DNA of 64,000 nucleotides from Pseudomonas fluorescens (GCF_000967965.1 NZ_LACC01000015.1:30660-94659); one strand, 5' to 3'; positions 27,803 to 36,566 are shown, counted from the first letter of the stretch. The notes: generated by a model from the sequence alone, not told the origin. Made by a program: numbers and translations.

Positions 27803-27829
27803 GAAAAGCCCGCTTGATGCGGGCTTTTT
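27803..27829 (+). terminator. Intrinsic terminator of the small lipoprotein gene
   Basis: AAAAGCCCGC pairs with GCGGGCTTTTT around a short loop, with a T-run downstream. Confidence 0.9.
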
Positions 27830-27866
27830 CATGCCTGGAGAACAGCGCGCCAGGATCGCTTATCAA

Positions 27867-28757
27867 TCACCATTGCAGGGTGATTTCACTCTCGAACTCT
27901 CGCGACTGGCCCGTGACCGGATCGATAAACTTCAGCCCCTGAGCCAGCAGTTTCAAAGGATTTGCATAGTCATCCTGCGCATCCTTGAGCACCTCGGGGT
28001 AAAACGGGTCGTTGCAGATTGCGGCGCCCAACGCCGCCATATGTACCCGTAGCTGATGTTTCTTGCCCGTCACCGGGTAAAGACCATAACGCCAGAGATC
28101 CTCCTGCTTTTCCCTGACTTCGACCGCCGTCTCGGTATTGCTGGCCCCCGGACCTTCCTGCATGCGGAAGAACGGTTCGCCATCGACCAGTCGGCTTTTA
28201 TGCACCAACGGGAAAGCCAGGTCGGGCAACGCCTTGGCGATGGCCTCGTAGCGTTTTTCGATCTGCCGGGTTGGAAACAACGACTGATAAGCCGAACGAG
28301 TCTGCGGGTTGGCGGAAAACAGCACCAGCCCTGCGGTGTGCCGGTCAATGCGATGCAATGGCACCAGGTGCGGATTGTCCAGACGCCGGATCAAGCGCCT
28401 GAGCAGCGTCTGTTCGACGTATTCGCCAGCCGGTGTCACAGGCAGGAAATGTGGCTTGTCGGCCACCACAAGATGCTCGTCCGCGTACAGAATCGACTCG
28501 ATCACCGGGATCGGTTTTTCATCCGGAACTTCGCGAAAATAATGAATCCGCAAACCTTCCCTGTACGCCAGATCGAGGGCAATCGGCATGCCCTGTCCAT
28601 CGAGGACCCGGCCACGGGCAATTCTGTCCAGCCATTGTTCACGACCGATGGCGCTGAAATGCTCGCACAGGCAATCGACAACGGTCTGCCACGGGCCAGG
28701 TGGCAAGTAGAGCGTACTGGCCTGACTGTGTGCCGCGGAAAAAGAAGAAGTGGACAT
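27867..28757 (-). CDS. RluA-family pseudouridine synthase
   Basis: 296 residues. The catalytic aspartate lies in VPLHRIDRHTAGLVLFS, preceded by YADEHLVVADKPHFLPVTPA; the C-terminal HQLRVHMAALGAAICNDPFY is also typical of RluA enzymes. These isomerise uridine to pseudouridine in rRNA or tRNA; the target here cannot be assigned. The N-terminal about 85 residues include an S4-like lead-in. Converges on the small lipoprotein gene. Confidence 0.88.
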   Translation of the reverse strand: MSTSSFSAAHSQASTLYLPPGPWQTVVDCLCEHFSAIGREQWLDRIARGRVLDGQGMPIALDLAYREGLRIHYFREVPDEKPIPVIESILYADEHLVVADKPHFLPVTPAGEYVEQTLLRRLIRRLDNPHLVPLHRIDRHTAGLVLFSANPQTRSAYQSLFPTRQIEKRYEAIAKALPDLAFPLVHKSRLVDGEPFFRMQEGPGASNTETAVEVREKQEDLWRYGLYPVTGKKHQLRVHMAALGAAICNDPFYPEVLKDAQDDYANPLKLLAQGLKFIDPVTGQSREFESEITLQW

Positions 28758-28815
28758 ACGAAAGCTCTAGCCTCAGTGCAGAGCGGCATTATCCAACAGC
28801 AAGGGGAATGAACCT

Positions 28816-28870
28816 AGGGGGCGTTCTCAATTAGTTTTCCCGGCGTGAAAACTAATTGAGAACGCCCCCT
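28816..28870. repeat. Perfect 24-bp inverted repeat, 7-base loop
   Basis: The arm at 28816-28839, beginning AGGGGGCGTTCTC, is repeated exactly in reverse complement at 28847-28870. It lies between the pseudouridine synthase promoter region and the end of the next minus-strand gene. No T-run follows on either strand, so it does not look like a standard terminator; a MITE relic or protein-binding palindrome is possible. Confidence 0.8.
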
Positions 28871-28882
28871 GGAGGAGATTCC

Positions 28883-29200
28883 TCAAGCCGGGATCTGTGT
28901 GCGCGCCGCCGCTTCGGTGTACTCCTTGAGCCAACGCAGTACATCGACCGCCTCCCAGCGAGCGGGGTCATACAGGGCGTACAACAACCCCTGATAACCC
29001 ACGACATCGAGTTGCCGGTGATAACCCGCGCGCTGAAACAAGGCTTCGATTTCTGCGAAACAGGTATTGAAATGCGTTTTGTTGAAGGGCGTTTTCCCCT
29101 CGGTCACCAGACCATCCAGACGCAACTCAAGGACAGCCTCGCGCACGACGTCCGCGGACATCCGGTTCACGCTGTTCTTCAACTGTTCGACATTGACCAC
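28883..29200 (-). CDS. Conserved hypothetical protein under a LexA box
   Basis: 105 residues, no signal or membrane segment, acidic and helical (VNVEQLKNSVNRMSADVVRE through LLYALYDPARWEAVDVLRWL). I do not recognise the family. It starts at GTG 29200 with AGAGGG upstream. A perfect LexA-type palindrome lies 77 bases before the start, so it is probably DNA-damage inducible. Role in the SOS response is inferred only from that site. Confidence 0.7.
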   Translation of the reverse strand: MVNVEQLKNSVNRMSADVVREAVLELRLDGLVTEGKTPFNKTHFNTCFAEIEALFQRAGYHRQLDVVGYQGLLYALYDPARWEAVDVLRWLKEYTEAAARTQIPA

Positions 29201-29276
29201 GATTCATCCCTCTGACGCCCGGGCTTGCCAGCTCACTCCCGAAAATCAGGAACGGCAAGGCAGGCACCACGAATAA

Positions 29277-29292
29277 CTGTATACGCATACAG
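29277..29292. promoter_or_regulatory. LexA (SOS) box
   Basis: CTGTATACGCATACAG fits the CTGT-N8-ACAG LexA consensus with AT-rich flanks of the spacer. The nearest gene start facing away from it is the GTG at 29200 on the minus strand; the glutaredoxin-like gene ends on the other side, so the site belongs to the 105-residue protein. Confidence 0.85.
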
Positions 29293-29372
29293 TATCCGAT
29301 CAACACCGAATAAGCCAAGGGGATCAATCGCAAAGTTCGACAGACGGAACACGCCACCAGCGCAAGAACCGC

Positions 29373-29609
29373 TTAATGCAGGAACGCCACCACCTGATCG
29401 GCACTGAACGGCCAGCCCAGTTCAGCACCGGTATCGACTCGCCGCAACACCGGAATACGCAGGCTGTAGGCTGCGAACCATATTTCATCGTCGGCGATGT
29501 CCACCAGTTCCACCAGCAGACCGCGCTCGACGAATTCCATCAACATGGCTTCGGCTACTTCACAGAGATGGCATCCAAGGGTGCCGAACAGCTGACATTC
29601 GGGAAGCAT
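29373..29609 (-). CDS. Glutaredoxin-like (DUF836) protein
   Basis: 78 residues with a redox pair in FGTLGCHLCEVAEAMLMEF and a glutaredoxin-type fold ending IPVLRRVDTGAELGWPFSAD. Small thioredoxin-fold proteins of the DUF836 group are widespread in proteobacteria and lack a known partner. The usual cis-proline before the second beta strand is present (IPVL). Confidence 0.8.
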   Translation of the reverse strand: MLPECQLFGTLGCHLCEVAEAMLMEFVERGLLVELVDIADDEIWFAAYSLRIPVLRRVDTGAELGWPFSADQVVAFLH

Positions 29610-29714
29610 GAGCGCTCAACCAGAAAATGAAGTGACCATTCTAGGCCTGCCCCGAAAAACCGTCGAGCCATTGAGGCCCCTGCCCTGATGCCACCGACGA
29701 TAAAGAGACCCGAG

Positions 29715-30923
29715 TCAGTCCTGGCTCACGGCGCCGATCTTGTGTATCGACAGGTCCGCGCCGTAATACTCCTCTTCCTGACTCAGGCGCAATCCATGCA
29801 GCGCCTTGATCACGCCATACACCGCAAACCCGCCGGCCAGCGCAACCGTGATGCCCAGTGCCGTGCCGATCAACTGGCTGATCAGGCTGACCCCGCCCAG
29901 CCCACCCAAAGTGGTCTGGCCGAAAATGCCGCAGGCGATGCCGCCCCACACGCCGCACAAGCCATGCAACGGCCACACACCCAACACATCGTCGATGCGC
30001 CATTTGCCTTGGGCCGCGGTAAAGCACCAGACAAACAACGCCCCCGCGACGGCACCGGTGACCAGCGCCCCCACAGGATGCATCAGGTCAGAACCGGCAC
30101 AGATTGCCACGAGCCCCGCCAACGGGCCGTTATGCAGAAAGCCGGGGTCATTGCGCCCGACAATCAGCGCCGCCACCGTACCGCCCACCAGGGCCATCAA
30201 CGAGTTCACCGCCACCAGCCCGCTGACACCTTGCAGGGTTTGCGCACTCATGACGTTGAAGCCGAACCAGCCAACAATCAGGATCCACGAGCCCAGTGCC
30301 AGAAAAGGGATGCTTGATGGCGCGAACGCGACCAGCCGGCCCTCGCGATACCGGCCATTACGCGGCCCGAGCAACAGCACCGCCGCCAGTGCCAGCCAAC
30401 CGCCCATGGCATGCACCACCACCGAGCCGGCAAAATCATGGAAACCGGCGCCAAAGCGCTCCAGCAACCAGGCTTGCAAGCCCAGATTGCCGTTCCAGAC
30501 AATGCCTTCGAAGAATGGATAGATGAACGCGACAATCAACGCGGTTGCACACAGTTGCGGGACAAACCGGGCGCGCTCGGCGATCCCTCCGGAAATGATC
30601 GCCGGGATCGCCGCGGCAAAGGTCAGCAGGAAGAAAAACTTCACCAGTCCATAGCCATGGTCGGCATTGAGCACGGCCGCTGGCTGCATGAACGTCACGC
30701 CATAGGAAATCCAATAGCCTATAAAGAAGTAGGCCAGTGTCGAAACAGCGAAGTCGCTGAGGATTTTCGACAACGCATTGACCTGGTTTTTCTGTCGCAC
30801 GGTTCCGACTTCGAGAAAGGCGAAACCGGCGTGCATGGCCAGAACCATGACCGCACCGATCAGAATGAACAGCGTGTTGGAGCTATGGACCAGGGTGTCC
30901 ACAGCGCTTTGCAGATTTTCCAT
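29715..30923 (-). CDS. Ammonium transporter, Amt family
   Basis: About 402 residues and eleven hydrophobic segments. Family landmarks: MVLAMHAGFAFLEVGTVRQK, the D-F-A-G-S-V-V-V-H segment carrying the first pore histidine (FHDFAGSVVVHAMGGW), and DVLGVWPLHGLCGVWGGIAC carrying the second. It conducts ammonium/ammonia across the inner membrane. No signal peptide of the AmtB type is seen and no glnK gene is adjacent, so it is a second, GlnK-unlinked Amt. A longer frame to 30983 exists; ATG 30923 gives the normal N-terminus. Confidence 0.9.
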   Translation of the reverse strand: MENLQSAVDTLVHSSNTLFILIGAVMVLAMHAGFAFLEVGTVRQKNQVNALSKILSDFAVSTLAYFFIGYWISYGVTFMQPAAVLNADHGYGLVKFFFLLTFAAAIPAIISGGIAERARFVPQLCATALIVAFIYPFFEGIVWNGNLGLQAWLLERFGAGFHDFAGSVVVHAMGGWLALAAVLLLGPRNGRYREGRLVAFAPSSIPFLALGSWILIVGWFGFNVMSAQTLQGVSGLVAVNSLMALVGGTVAALIVGRNDPGFLHNGPLAGLVAICAGSDLMHPVGALVTGAVAGALFVWCFTAAQGKWRIDDVLGVWPLHGLCGVWGGIACGIFGQTTLGGLGGVSLISQLIGTALGITVALAGGFAVYGVIKALHGLRLSQEEEYYGADLSIHKIGAVSQD

Positions 30924-31252
30924 GGAATGGGCAGACCTTATGGCAGAAAAAAAGCACCAAAGCAGTTCGCGATGGCTGCCCATGCACCAATTTGCAGCTT
31001 CCAGGGATCAGCAGACTGATCCCGTTGAACCACTTTGGCGCACGGATGCCGCCCAGGAAAAACGCGCCCCGGACGTTTACGCGAGTTTTTGATTGTTGGT
31101 CCTACGGTTTTACTGAAATCATGCCCGGCAATAACGCAATGGTGCGGACCGGCGCACCACGACTCAGCAAAAGTTGTACCAGCCATTTGTACTGAACCTT
31201 CGCCGAAGGCTCATACTCGAACGCATCAGAACGCCACTTAAGGAGATCCACC
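30924..31252. other. Intergenic region between amt and the DUF883 operon
   Basis: 329 bases with divergent promoters expected. No gene or clear operator is visible; an AAGGAG ribosome site at its right end serves the DUF883 gene. Confidence 0.35.
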
Positions 31253-31567
31253 ATGGCCCGCACACAGGCAAAGACTGCTCAAGAAATCCTGATGAACGAC
31301 TTTCAGACACTGGTCAGTGACACCGAACGGTTGCTGGAGCACACCGCGACCCTGGCCGGCGATCAGGCCGACGAGTTGCGCGAGCAGATCCACGACAGTC
31401 TCTTGCGTGCCCGTGAAACCCTGAAACTGACCGAAGACTCCCTGCGCGAACACGGCAAGGCTGCTGTCACCGCCACTGAAGACTATGTCCAGGCCAACCC
31501 TTGGCAATCCGTCGGGATCGCGGCCGGCGTGGGTTTCCTGATCGGCCTGCTGGCCAGCCGGCGCTGA
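31253..31567 (+). CDS. DUF883/ElaB-YqjD-type membrane-anchored protein
   Basis: 104 residues: long amphipathic helix (ILMNDFQTLVSDTERLLEHT and on) then a C-terminal membrane helix GIAAGVGFLIGLLASRR. E. coli YqjD and ElaB have this plan and tether stationary-phase ribosomes to the inner membrane. First gene of a three-gene operon with a YqjE-like protein. AAGGAG lies nine bases before the ATG. Confidence 0.87.
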   Translation: MARTQAKTAQEILMNDFQTLVSDTERLLEHTATLAGDQADELREQIHDSLLRARETLKLTEDSLREHGKAAVTATEDYVQANPWQSVGIAAGVGFLIGLLASRR

Positions 31568-31568
31568 T

Positions 31569-31958
31569 ATGTCGATCGGCGAATCCGGCCCGTCCATGAC
31601 GGGAACCAGCTCCTCATCGCGGCGCCTGGGTGCTGCCTTCCTTGGGTTGCTGCACAGCCATGTCGAACTGTTCGGCATCGAATTGCAGGAACAAAAAGCC
31701 CGCACCGTCAGCCTGTTGCTGTTTGCCGGCCTGGCGCTGGTGTTTGCGTTGCTGCTGCTGGTAGGGCTGTCGACGCTGGTGCTTATCCTGTTCTGGGACA
31801 CGTATCGCCTGGCCGCCATCATCGGGCTCTGTGTGTTCTACTCCCTCGCCGCCATATTCTGTGGGATGCGCCTGAGAGCAGCGATTTTCGATGAGTCCTC
31901 GCCCTTCCACGGCACCCTGGAAGAGTTGGCGAACGATCGGGAGCGCCTGCTGCCATGA
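31569..31958 (+). CDS. YqjE-like phage-holin-family membrane protein
   Basis: 129 residues with two strong transmembrane helices (TVSLLLFAGLALVFALLLLV and AAIIGLCVFYSLAAIFCGMR). Belongs to the DUF1469/YqjE group always found beside DUF883 genes. Begins one base after the preceding stop and overlaps the next gene by four bases. Confidence 0.82.
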   Translation: MSIGESGPSMTGTSSSSRRLGAAFLGLLHSHVELFGIELQEQKARTVSLLLFAGLALVFALLLLVGLSTLVLILFWDTYRLAAIIGLCVFYSLAAIFCGMRLRAAIFDESSPFHGTLEELANDRERLLP

Positions 31959-32299
31959 GCCTGCCTGAATTGCCACAAAACAGCTCGCGCGCGGAAATGC
32001 GCAAGGCCCTGATCCGCCTGCGCATGGAAATGCACCGTCAGGAAATCCGCCACGAATCCGCGCAACTGCTGCAACCCTTGCAACGGGTGCGCGGGATGAC
32101 GCAAAACCTGCAGGACGGCTTCGGCATCAAGCACGCTCCACTCTGGGGCGTGGCCGCCGTCACCTTGCTGGGTTTTCTGACCGGAAAGGGTGCAAAAAAC
32201 GGGGGTGGTATCAGCAGCCTGACCCGGCTGATCCGCCTCGGCACCTCACTGGGGCCGCTGATCAAACTGATCATGCAGGGCTCTTCGCGCAAAGACTGA
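31955..32299 (+). CDS. Conserved small membrane-associated protein of the yqjDE operon
   Basis: 114 residues, basic helical N-terminus (MRKALIRLRMEMHRQEIRHE) and a weak hydrophobic segment (LWGVAAVTLLGFLTG). Occupies the YqjK position in the operon, but sequence identity to YqjK cannot be judged. Overlaps the preceding gene (ATGA). Confidence 0.7.
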   Translation: MSLPELPQNSSRAEMRKALIRLRMEMHRQEIRHESAQLLQPLQRVRGMTQNLQDGFGIKHAPLWGVAAVTLLGFLTGKGAKNGGGISSLTRLIRLGTSLGPLIKLIMQGSSRKD

Positions 32300-32514
32300 T
32301 CAGTTTTTTCTGGCTGTATTCTTGCCATATCGACGGGATGTGCCCCTCTATCGAGGGGTGCAATCCTGTGCGCCTACCCGGTCAACAGGCACCCTCCAAA
32401 AAAGATCTTACAAGGAGGCCTCGATATCGACGCCGCCAGGTTGTAGTTCCGCTTGCAGGTCATGGCGCGAAACGGGAAGCTAGGCTATCAGTCACCTGAC
32501 GGAGAGACCCCGCC

Positions 32515-33843
32515 TTGGATTGGCACACCCTGCTTACCCGCGAACGCCTCGGAAAACCTCTGCACAGCCCTGAAGAACTCGGCCGCAGCCCTTTCCACAA
32601 AGACCACGACCGCATCATTTTCTCGGGGGCTTTCCGCCGCCTCGGGCGCAAGACCCAGGTCCATCCGGTGTCCAGCAACGATCACATTCATACGCGCCTG
32701 ACCCACTCGCTGGAAGTCAGTTGTGTGGGTCGTTCACTGGGTATGCGCGTCGGCGAAACCATCCGCAAGACTCTGCCCGAATGGTGCGAACCCAGCGACC
32801 TGGGGATGGTGGTGCAATCGGCCTGCCTGGCACACGACATCGGCAACCCGCCGTTTGGCCATTCCGGTGAAGACGCGATCCGCCATTGGTTCCAGCAAGC
32901 CGCCGGCCGTGGCTGGCTGGATGCAATGAGTGAGGCCGAGCGCAATGACTTCCTGAATTTCGAAGGTAATGCCCAAGGCTTTCGGGTACTCACCCAACTG
33001 GAGTATCACCAGTTCGACGGCGGCACCCGCCTGACCTATGCAACGCTGGGCACGTACCTGAAGTATCCATGGACGGCCAGGCACGCCGACTCGCTGGGCT
33101 ACAAGAAACACAAGTTCGGCTGTTATCAGAGCGAGCTACCGCTGCTGGAGCAGATCGCCCATAAACTCGGCCTGCCACAACTGGAGGAGCAACGCTGGGC
33201 TCGGCATCCGCTGGTGTACCTGATGGAGGCCGCGGACGACATCTGCTATGCGCTGATCGACCTGGAAGACGGCCTGGAAATGGAGTTGCTGGAATACGCC
33301 GAAGTCGAATCCCTGCTGCTGGGGCTGGTGGGCGATGACTTGCCGGAGACCTATCGCCAGCTCGGCCCCGACGATTCGCGCCGACGCAAACTGGCTATCC
33401 TGCGCGGTAAAGCCATCGAGCACTTGACCAATGCCGCGGCCCGCGCCTTCGTCGAGCAACAGGATGCGCTGCTGGCCGGTACACTGCCCGGCGATCTGGT
33501 GGAACACATGCACGGTCCCGCCAAGCGTTGTGTGCTCAATGCCAAGGACATGGCCCGCAAGAAAATCTTCCAGGACAAGCGCAAGACCCTGCATGAGATC
33601 GGCGCCTACACCACGCTGGAAATCCTGCTCAACGCCTTTTGTGGTGCAGCGCTGGAGCAGCACAATGGGCGTACGCCGTCGTTCAAGAGCCGCCGCATCC
33701 TTGACCTGCTGGGCAACAATGCACCCGACCCTCACGGCCCGTTGCACACTTCGTTTTTGCGCATGATTGATTTCATCGCAGGCATGACCGACAGCTATGC
33801 CAGTGACATGGCTTTGGAAATGACCGGCCGCGCCAGCCACTGA
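32515..33843 (+). CDS. dgt: dGTPase-like HD-domain dNTP triphosphohydrolase
   Basis: 442 residues. The HD metal site is visible as [11 protein letters not shown] and [17 protein letters not shown]; the N-terminal [17 protein letters not shown] is typical of Dgt-type enzymes, which cleave dNTPs to nucleoside and triphosphate and balance nucleotide pools. The reading frame starts with TTG at 32515, preceded by GGAGAG nine bases upstream, and [16 protein letters not shown] is the conserved N-terminus. Monocistronic. Confidence 0.88.
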   Translation: MDWHTLLTRERLGKPLHSPEELGRSPFHKDHDRIIFSGAFRRLGRKTQVHPVSSNDHIHTRLTHSLEVSCVGRSLGMRVGETIRKTLPEWCEPSDLGMVVQSACLAHDIGNPPFGHSGEDAIRHWFQQAAGRGWLDAMSEAERNDFLNFEGNAQGFRVLTQLEYHQFDGGTRLTYATLGTYLKYPWTARHADSLGYKKHKFGCYQSELPLLEQIAHKLGLPQLEEQRWARHPLVYLMEAADDICYALIDLEDGLEMELLEYAEVESLLLGLVGDDLPETYRQLGPDDSRRRKLAILRGKAIEHLTNAAARAFVEQQDALLAGTLPGDLVEHMHGPAKRCVLNAKDMARKKIFQDKRKTLHEIGAYTTLEILLNAFCGAALEQHNGRTPSFKSRRILDLLGNNAPDPHGPLHTSFLRMIDFIAGMTDSYASDMALEMTGRASH

Positions 33844-33856
33844 AGTGAATCGGTTG

Positions 33857-33889
33857 GTCAGCCATTACGGCATTCGTTATGGCTGATCC
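33857..33889 (+). terminator. Possible terminator hairpin after dgt
   Basis: TCAGCCAT pairs with ATGGCTGA around a loop 15 bases after the dgt stop; no T-run follows, so the call is weak. Confidence 0.4.
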
Positions 33890-34020
33890 CCCCTTGAACA
33901 TCCAACAGCACTCAAGTTTCGTCGAATCGCCCTACAGCACATGGCGAGCAAACTGATCGCTTGCCCGGTACTCTCGCGAAACAATCGCCCTCCCTTCTGT
34001 TCGACAGATGAAGTGCACCC

Positions 34021-34413
34021 ATGGCCGAAGACGATCTACGCATCCTCGTGGTGGAAGACCATCCTTTCCAACTAATAGCCACTCAATGCCTGCTGGAAAG
34101 TTATGGCTTCACCCGGCTGACGACCACCGACAGCGCCAAAGGCGCTCTGCAGCAACTGCTCGGGGCCGAGCAACCGTTCGACATCCTTTTATGCGATCAA
34201 TGCCTGCCCGATCTGACGGGACTCGAACTGGTCCGGTTCGCCAGCCAGCGAGGGCTGATCAGGCAAGCGATCATTCTGAGTAGCCTGACGACGTCTGAAC
34301 TGGATGAGCTTGAAAAAACGGCCACTAAACACGGGCTGCCATTATTGGGTTACTTGATAAAACCACTGAAACAATCTGAATTTAGAAACTTGTTGACCTC
34401 AGCACCACTATAG
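34021..34413 (+). CDS. Single-domain response regulator receiver
   Basis: 130 residues, receiver only: LRILVVEDHPFQLIATQCLL, phospho-acceptor Asp59 in ILLCDQCLPDLTG, and the switch Lys in YLIKPLKQSEF. It looks like the N-terminal half of RocR/PvrR-type regulators without the EAL domain. Just upstream of another, broken regulator gene, in a signalling locus that the island has invaded. Partner kinase not visible. Confidence 0.82.
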   Translation: MAEDDLRILVVEDHPFQLIATQCLLESYGFTRLTTTDSAKGALQQLLGAEQPFDILLCDQCLPDLTGLELVRFASQRGLIRQAIILSSLTTSELDELEKTATKHGLPLLGYLIKPLKQSEFRNLLTSAPL

Positions 34414-34658
34414 AAAAAAACATATAAAAGCTGACAAACACAAAGTGAAAAACCTACAAACAACTTCCTTTTAATGCACATCCATGGGCTGGACTTTTTT
34501 CAGCCTTCCTAATAAGAAACCTAGTTAATACGTAGTCCCATTCTTTTTAATCTGTAGGATTTCTCCTATATTGCTGCTACAGCTCGGTCAGTTCATGCGT
34601 CCCTTCTAGTATCTGAGCTATGGTGCGCGCTTTATTTGAGCTCGCATGGGACTTGATT
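34414..34658. other. AT-rich promoter region of the truncated regulator
   Basis: 245 bases, clearly more AT-rich than the surrounding core genes. It should carry the promoter of the 34659 gene. No coding sequence is supported. Confidence 0.4.
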
Positions 34659-34997
34659 ATGAACTCCGTTTTTATTGTCGACGATCACCCGGTTATCCGC
34701 CTTGCCGTTCGAATGTTACTGGAGCATGAAGGTTACAAAGTCGTCGGCGAAACTGACAATGGGGTCGACGCCATGCAGATGGTTCGCGAATGCATGCCGG
34801 ACCTGGTCATTCTCGACATCAGCATTCCAAAACTGGATGGCCTGGAAGTGCTGTCCCGATTCAATGCAATGAGCACCCCTCTTAAAACACTTGTACTGAC
34901 AGCACAATGCCCGACACTTTTCGGTATTCGTTGCATGCAATCGGGTGCATCGGGCTATGTCTGCAAACAAGAGGCGGTCATTTTCAAGATAAATTAA
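34659..34997 (+). pseudogene. LuxR-family response regulator cut off after its receiver domain
   Basis: Starts normally (ATG with GGGA upstream; SVFIVDDHPVIRLAVRMLLE, Asp53 in VILDISIPKLDG) and runs to SGASGYVCKQE at 34973. Members of this Pseudomonas family continue for about 90 more residues into a LuxR helix-turn-helix. Here seven unrelated residues and a stop follow. The break marks the left border of the island at about 34974. The truncated product could still be phosphorylated but cannot bind DNA. Confidence 0.85.
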
Positions 34998-35378
34998 AAT
35001 TTTTCAGGAATATTGAATTGTAAACATCTAGGATCGAGCCAAGCCACAGTCCTTTTGGCGGAACTCCATTTACCGGTTTGCGCGTTGGGTGGCTCGGTGG
35101 CTGGGCCCCGCACCAACACTACCCTATCCGCACCCTCTGATCCCCTCGTGCAATCCGAGCATAGCTCTCCGCATCCAGCAACTGCTTTAAGCCGCTCACT
35201 CCTGGTCAAGATGGCTAGGGGTGCAGGTAAAATCCGTTGTAAATGGCTGGTTAGGTCCGTTGCAAATGAGTGGTCAAGTCAGTGCAATTGTCCAGGTGTC
35301 AGCGGTTCTGGAGAAGTGGCTCCAGCCAGCGGCGAGTTCAGCTAGTCTTCCGGCACCAGTTATTCGAGGACGACACCC
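34998..35378. other. Island left flank, no supported gene
   Basis: About 380 bases between the broken regulator and the 72-residue ORF. From 35232 it carries repeated TGCAAATG/TGGTCA motifs belonging to an IS-type end described separately. Confidence 0.4.
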
Positions 35379-35765
35379 ATGCCAGATAACTCTGAAGCCA
35401 ACATAGCCACAGCGGACGCTCTCACACTACTCCTGCACAACCAGCACGCGATATGTGCGGCCATTGAAGAGGTAACCAAGTGGCTCTCTGAGAATGGAGT
35501 GGAGAGTGTTTCCGCTAACGCGATGGGGGCCATGGAAACGCTGGACAAGAATGCACGAGCCATCACCGATGCAATTATGCGGCTACGCCATTCATGAGCA
35601 TCATCTAATGCCCGATGCTCCTCTTAAATGAACAAATCCCGATTTAATGCGGGAAAAATGGGATTTTTTGGAGAGTGGGGAATTTCATTCCCCTTGACCA
35701 ACCATTTGCATTGCCACTGACCAGCTAATTGCATTCGAATTGACCAGTAATCGCCATCGTGACGA
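35232..35765. mobile_element. IS21-like ends bracketing a small ORF
   Basis: The left part (35232-35301) has GTTGTAAATGGCTGGTTAG and GTTGCAAATGAGTGGTCAA; the right part (35690-35765) has the same motifs in reverse complement (TTGACCAACCATTTGCATT, TGACCAGCTAATTGCATTC). Several copies of one short motif at each end in opposite orientation are typical of IS21-family termini. No transposase remains between them, only a 72-residue ORF, so this is a deletion derivative or non-autonomous element. Confidence 0.5.
35379..35597 (+). CDS. Small acidic protein of unknown function
   Basis: 72 residues (DNSEANIATADALTLLLHNQ to AITDAIMRLRHS), helical, no signal or membrane helix. I do not recognise it by function. 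It sits between two inverted IS-type ends, which suggests it is carried cargo. A GAGGA lies about ten bases before the ATG. Confidence 0.5.
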   Translation: MPDNSEANIATADALTLLLHNQHAICAAIEEVTKWLSENGVESVSANAMGAMETLDKNARAITDAIMRLRHS

Positions 35766-35797
35766 CCGACAGAGAACGACCCTTAGCGGACATCACC

Positions 35798-35995
35798 TCA
35801 ACGGCCACTGGTATGGATGAGCCAGGCTATTAAAGCCGCGAAAGGAGCGAACAGTACCAAGCAGCCGACAGCGACTGCCCAGCCCCAGGCAAAACCGCTT
35901 TCTCCCTTGAAACGGCCGCCACTAAGCAAACCCAGCACATAAACGCCAATGCGATGAGCCAACAGGTTGATTACGATATCGAAGATGAACTCCAT
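35798..35995 (-). CDS. Small membrane protein
   Basis: 65 residues with two hydrophobic helices (FIFDIVINLLAHRIGVYVLG and WGWAVAVGCLVLFAPFAALI) separated by a short glycine-rich loop. Unknown function. ATG 35995 is chosen over an earlier start because GAGGATC lies at the right distance. Confidence 0.55.
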   Translation of the reverse strand: MEFIFDIVINLLAHRIGVYVLGLLSGGRFKGESGFAWGWAVAVGCLVLFAPFAALIAWLIHTSGR

Positions 35996-36091
35996 TTTTG
36001 ATCCTCGTATTTCCTTGCCGGTTTTTCTACGCACATCCGAATGACTATTCTGGCCGATTTCTGCCTCTCACGAGGGGCAGAAAACGACCCA

Positions 36092-36246
36092 GGCTGTGTA
36101 AAAACGCAGGCACCGATTTTAAGCTCCCGTTGCTACGTAAAAACTGCCCGTACTTGGTGAAGTAGCGGAGCTGAAATTTGCGTAGGAATGGGGTTTTCGC
36201 TCTTCTTCTGACAGTCAAACCAGCTCCAAAACGTTTTTACACAGCC
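36092..36246. mobile_element. MITE-like 155-bp element
   Basis: Perfect 15-bp terminal inverted repeats GGCTGTGTAAAAACG / CGTTTTTACACAGCC. Ends of this kind occur in IS1182/IS5-type insertion sequences. The interior has no gene. It splits two similar copies of a REP-like palindrome (GCCGATTxCTGCCT...), one on each flank. Confidence 0.75.
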
Positions 36247-36296
36247 TCGGCCGATTGCTGCCTGTCACGAAGGGTAGCAGTCGGCCAACAGTTGCC

Positions 36297-36485
36297 TCAG
36301 GACTTCGTGTCAGCATCGCGGATTGGCCTGAGCACTATCGCGCCTTCTACTAACTCGATACTCAGTGGATCACCGAGGCCGACGTTCATTCCTGCAAGGA
36401 TGTAAGGTGGAATATCAATTATTACGTCTCCGCTACCATCGCCGGCATCTTGGTATTTCACAGTCGACCGTACTGATTCGCTCAT
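36297..36485 (-). CDS. AbrB/MazE-like antitoxin-type DNA-binding protein
   Basis: 62 residues with the swapped-hairpin AbrB pattern: VKYQDAGDGSGDVIIDIPPY followed by GMNVGLGDPLSIELVEGAIV. Such proteins are usually antitoxins or transition regulators. No toxin gene of MazF/PemK or PIN type is adjacent, so it may be an orphan, or its partner may have been lost. GAGG precedes the ATG at 11 bases. Confidence 0.7.
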   Translation of the reverse strand: MSESVRSTVKYQDAGDGSGDVIIDIPPYILAGMNVGLGDPLSIELVEGAIVLRPIRDADTKS

Positions 36486-36566
36486 TGTACTTTTGCCTCA
36501 CTCTTAGTCATAGCTGGTGTACTGAGTTGAATGGATATTCTGCTACCGAGTGGGTGTGATCGATAG

